DNA of 64,000 nt from Polytrichum commune (Eukaryota > Streptophyta > Polytrichopsida > Polytrichales > Polytrichaceae), in contig OX485803.1 of assembly GCA_950295325.1 (NCBI GenBank), forward strand, positions 682,001 to 746,000, written 5' to 3'. Below, one piece after another: positions 62,500 to 64,000 of this stretch. Made by a program: the position numbers and the translations under genes. Every line of letters starts with the position of its first letter. Position 1 is the stretch's first letter. A model generated the notes under the pieces. It was not told where the DNA came from. It worked only from the letters and a program-made list of their open reading frames with translations, and made no database searches.

Positions 62500-64000
62500 T
62501 GGGTCTAATACCCAACTATGTTATGTTGATTCTAGGCAATGAAGGTGGGGGTCCTCACCATATGCAAGGTTGTCATACACGGGGCCTGGGGATTATTTTA
62601 AAGCATCTCATGGTTTTGACTTTGAATATTCATCAAATATTTTCTTGAGGCTTTTTTTGTTCTCTATACCTATGTTGAGTATCAAGCACATAGTATATGC
62701 AATAGCTTAAAGTTTTGGTTTAAGCACCCTCTACCTTAAATACTCACAAAACATGCATAACTTACTGACATCCTAGCATGGGGAGAAAATATATTGAAGA
62801 TAACATGTTCATTATATCTAATCTATATCTATATACATACTTGATCTAATCCTATTGTATGGACTTCCAACTCTACATACAATTTAATAACGCAACATAT
62901 TTCTTTCGAGTGTTTGTTCTTGACTACAATCCTTGCCATATAGCACTTACATATAAATGTCCGATTTATTTTTTTAAGAAGTCACATAAGGTCCATATTC
63001 ATAAGGTTATAATGGACATTTTTCCTCAATGTGGAACCAATATTGCAATACAAAATGGAGGAACATGCTACATATTAGAAGACTTGGACCACTCTTGACA
63101 TTGGTGTTTGTTTTATGGTCTCTTATATTATACAAAAGTTAGAAAATATTTGCACATCATGTAGGTAATCCAGTGTGCCTAGTGCTTTGTGATGTCTACG
63201 TAGACCCATCCATTGCAAGCATGGAAAATGCAAAGAGGTGTTTGGTGGCTTAAACCCAAGGCCTAAATTTTGATCCCATGGGAACTTCAAGGCTAAGCCG
63301 CCTAAGGCCAGAACATGATTGAGTTGGATGGGCGACCTTCGTAGCACTTGATTTCTGGTGCACCCTACCACCTATGATCTACCCGATCATAGCACTCAGG
63401 GGTAGTTGCGTGAACCAAATATTTTCAACCAACCATGTGGGAACCGACGGGTTTGTCTCCGGGGGAGCTAGGTGCCAACTAGCTTGTCCGCTCCCGTTTA
63501 AGGTGTTCACCTTCCGAAGGACGCAATAATCGGTGGGGCCCTTCTTATTCTTCTAATGCCCGTTTTGAGATTACATATCGATTTAACTCACCTAAAAAAC
63601 GAAGCAACACCATAATTCACACCAATGGCAACATCGGAGTTGTCTTTCTTTCCTTGCAAAGAGATATTCTATAGGCTAAATGTTTCTTTGTTAAGACAAA
63701 TTCATTCTAGGGAATGGGCTCCATATAGAGGTGGGGTCTATGATAGGAGTTGGTCAGGTTTCTAATATATATTTTAATTATTCATTTTGAGTATATGAAT
63801 TTTCTAATTCTTCAATAATTATGTATTATGCATTATGCTATAAAATATAGATAATATTATATAGTATATAGTATAAAATACAGTATAATACAGTAGAAAT
63901 ACATAATATACATATTATATAATTTATATAATTTACATATATATTATATTTTTGTATTTTTTTTTGGCTAATGCTTGATGAATTGCCTACTTCTCACCTG
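62500..64000 (+). repeat. 5S-bearing interspersed repeat, copy 2, running out of the window
   Basis: It matches 35715-37090 in reverse complement over its whole length, starting at about tgggtctaatacccaactatg and ggcaatgaaggtgggggtcc. It contains the 79-residue frame at 62859-63098 (QCGTNIAIQNGGTCYILEDL), which is conserved with 36498-36758 (minus). It follows a LINE RT remnant without a visible break, so it may be that LINE's 3' part. The AT-rich part at 63770-63960 is longer than in copy 1. Confidence 0.7.
63272..63366 (+). pseudogene. 5S rRNA-derived segment, second copy
   Basis: It reads gatcccatgggaacttcaag, then gctaagccgcc, then gattgagttggatgggcgac, ending ggtgcaccct, in the order of plant 5S rRNA. 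It corresponds to 36227-36321. Both copies share the same departures from 5S, so the 5S part belongs to the repeat and was not gained twice. Confidence 0.7.

Overview
The window looks like nuclear DNA of a land plant with long introns and many transposons. The main reason is a receptor-like kinase gene of plant type, with leucine-rich repeats, one membrane segment and an RD-type Ser/Thr kinase, cut into 18 exons over 15 kb. The rest is mostly retrotransposon remains and AT-rich DNA without genes. I cannot name the species. A seed-free plant or a gymnosperm is a guess.

Layout: 1-1262 is a piece of a non-LTR retrotransposon (LINE). 1263-9597 has no gene I can support. 9603-13715 is a nest of two LTR-type repeat families (called R1 and T here) that abuts a decayed LINE reverse transcriptase at 13716-15250. 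15676-17349 is another T copy with a perfect target-site duplication. 19807-34870 is the receptor kinase gene, with a hAT-type MITE in intron 14. 35715-37090 is a repeat carrying a 5S rRNA-derived segment. 39295-42912 is a second R1/T nest. 45794-46560 is the 3' tail of a LINE. 47435-59577 is a very large LINE on the minus strand. 61160-64000 is a different LINE fragment followed by a second copy of the 5S-bearing repeat.

Four results stand out. (1) The T copies at 10562-12708 and 39314-40812 lie in opposite orientation and have swapped 5-bp target-site duplications. Both R1 copies that surround them become continuous only if 12709-39313 is flipped. The receptor kinase therefore sits in a 26.6-kb inversion, or in an assembly flip. 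(2) The T repeats carry a small ORF whose core differs between copies almost only at synonymous sites. (3) The large LINE has a canonical 2A-like motif at the front of its endonuclease ORF, with a degenerate in-frame duplicate just upstream, and a 30-bp motif dispersed seven times between its two ORFs. (4) Exon 7 of the receptor kinase has lost its GT splice donor, but the exon is 75 nt long, so skipping it keeps the frame.

All calls come from reading the sequence; no database search was run. Exon borders are inferred from GT-AG sites, intron phase and the repeat pattern of the protein.
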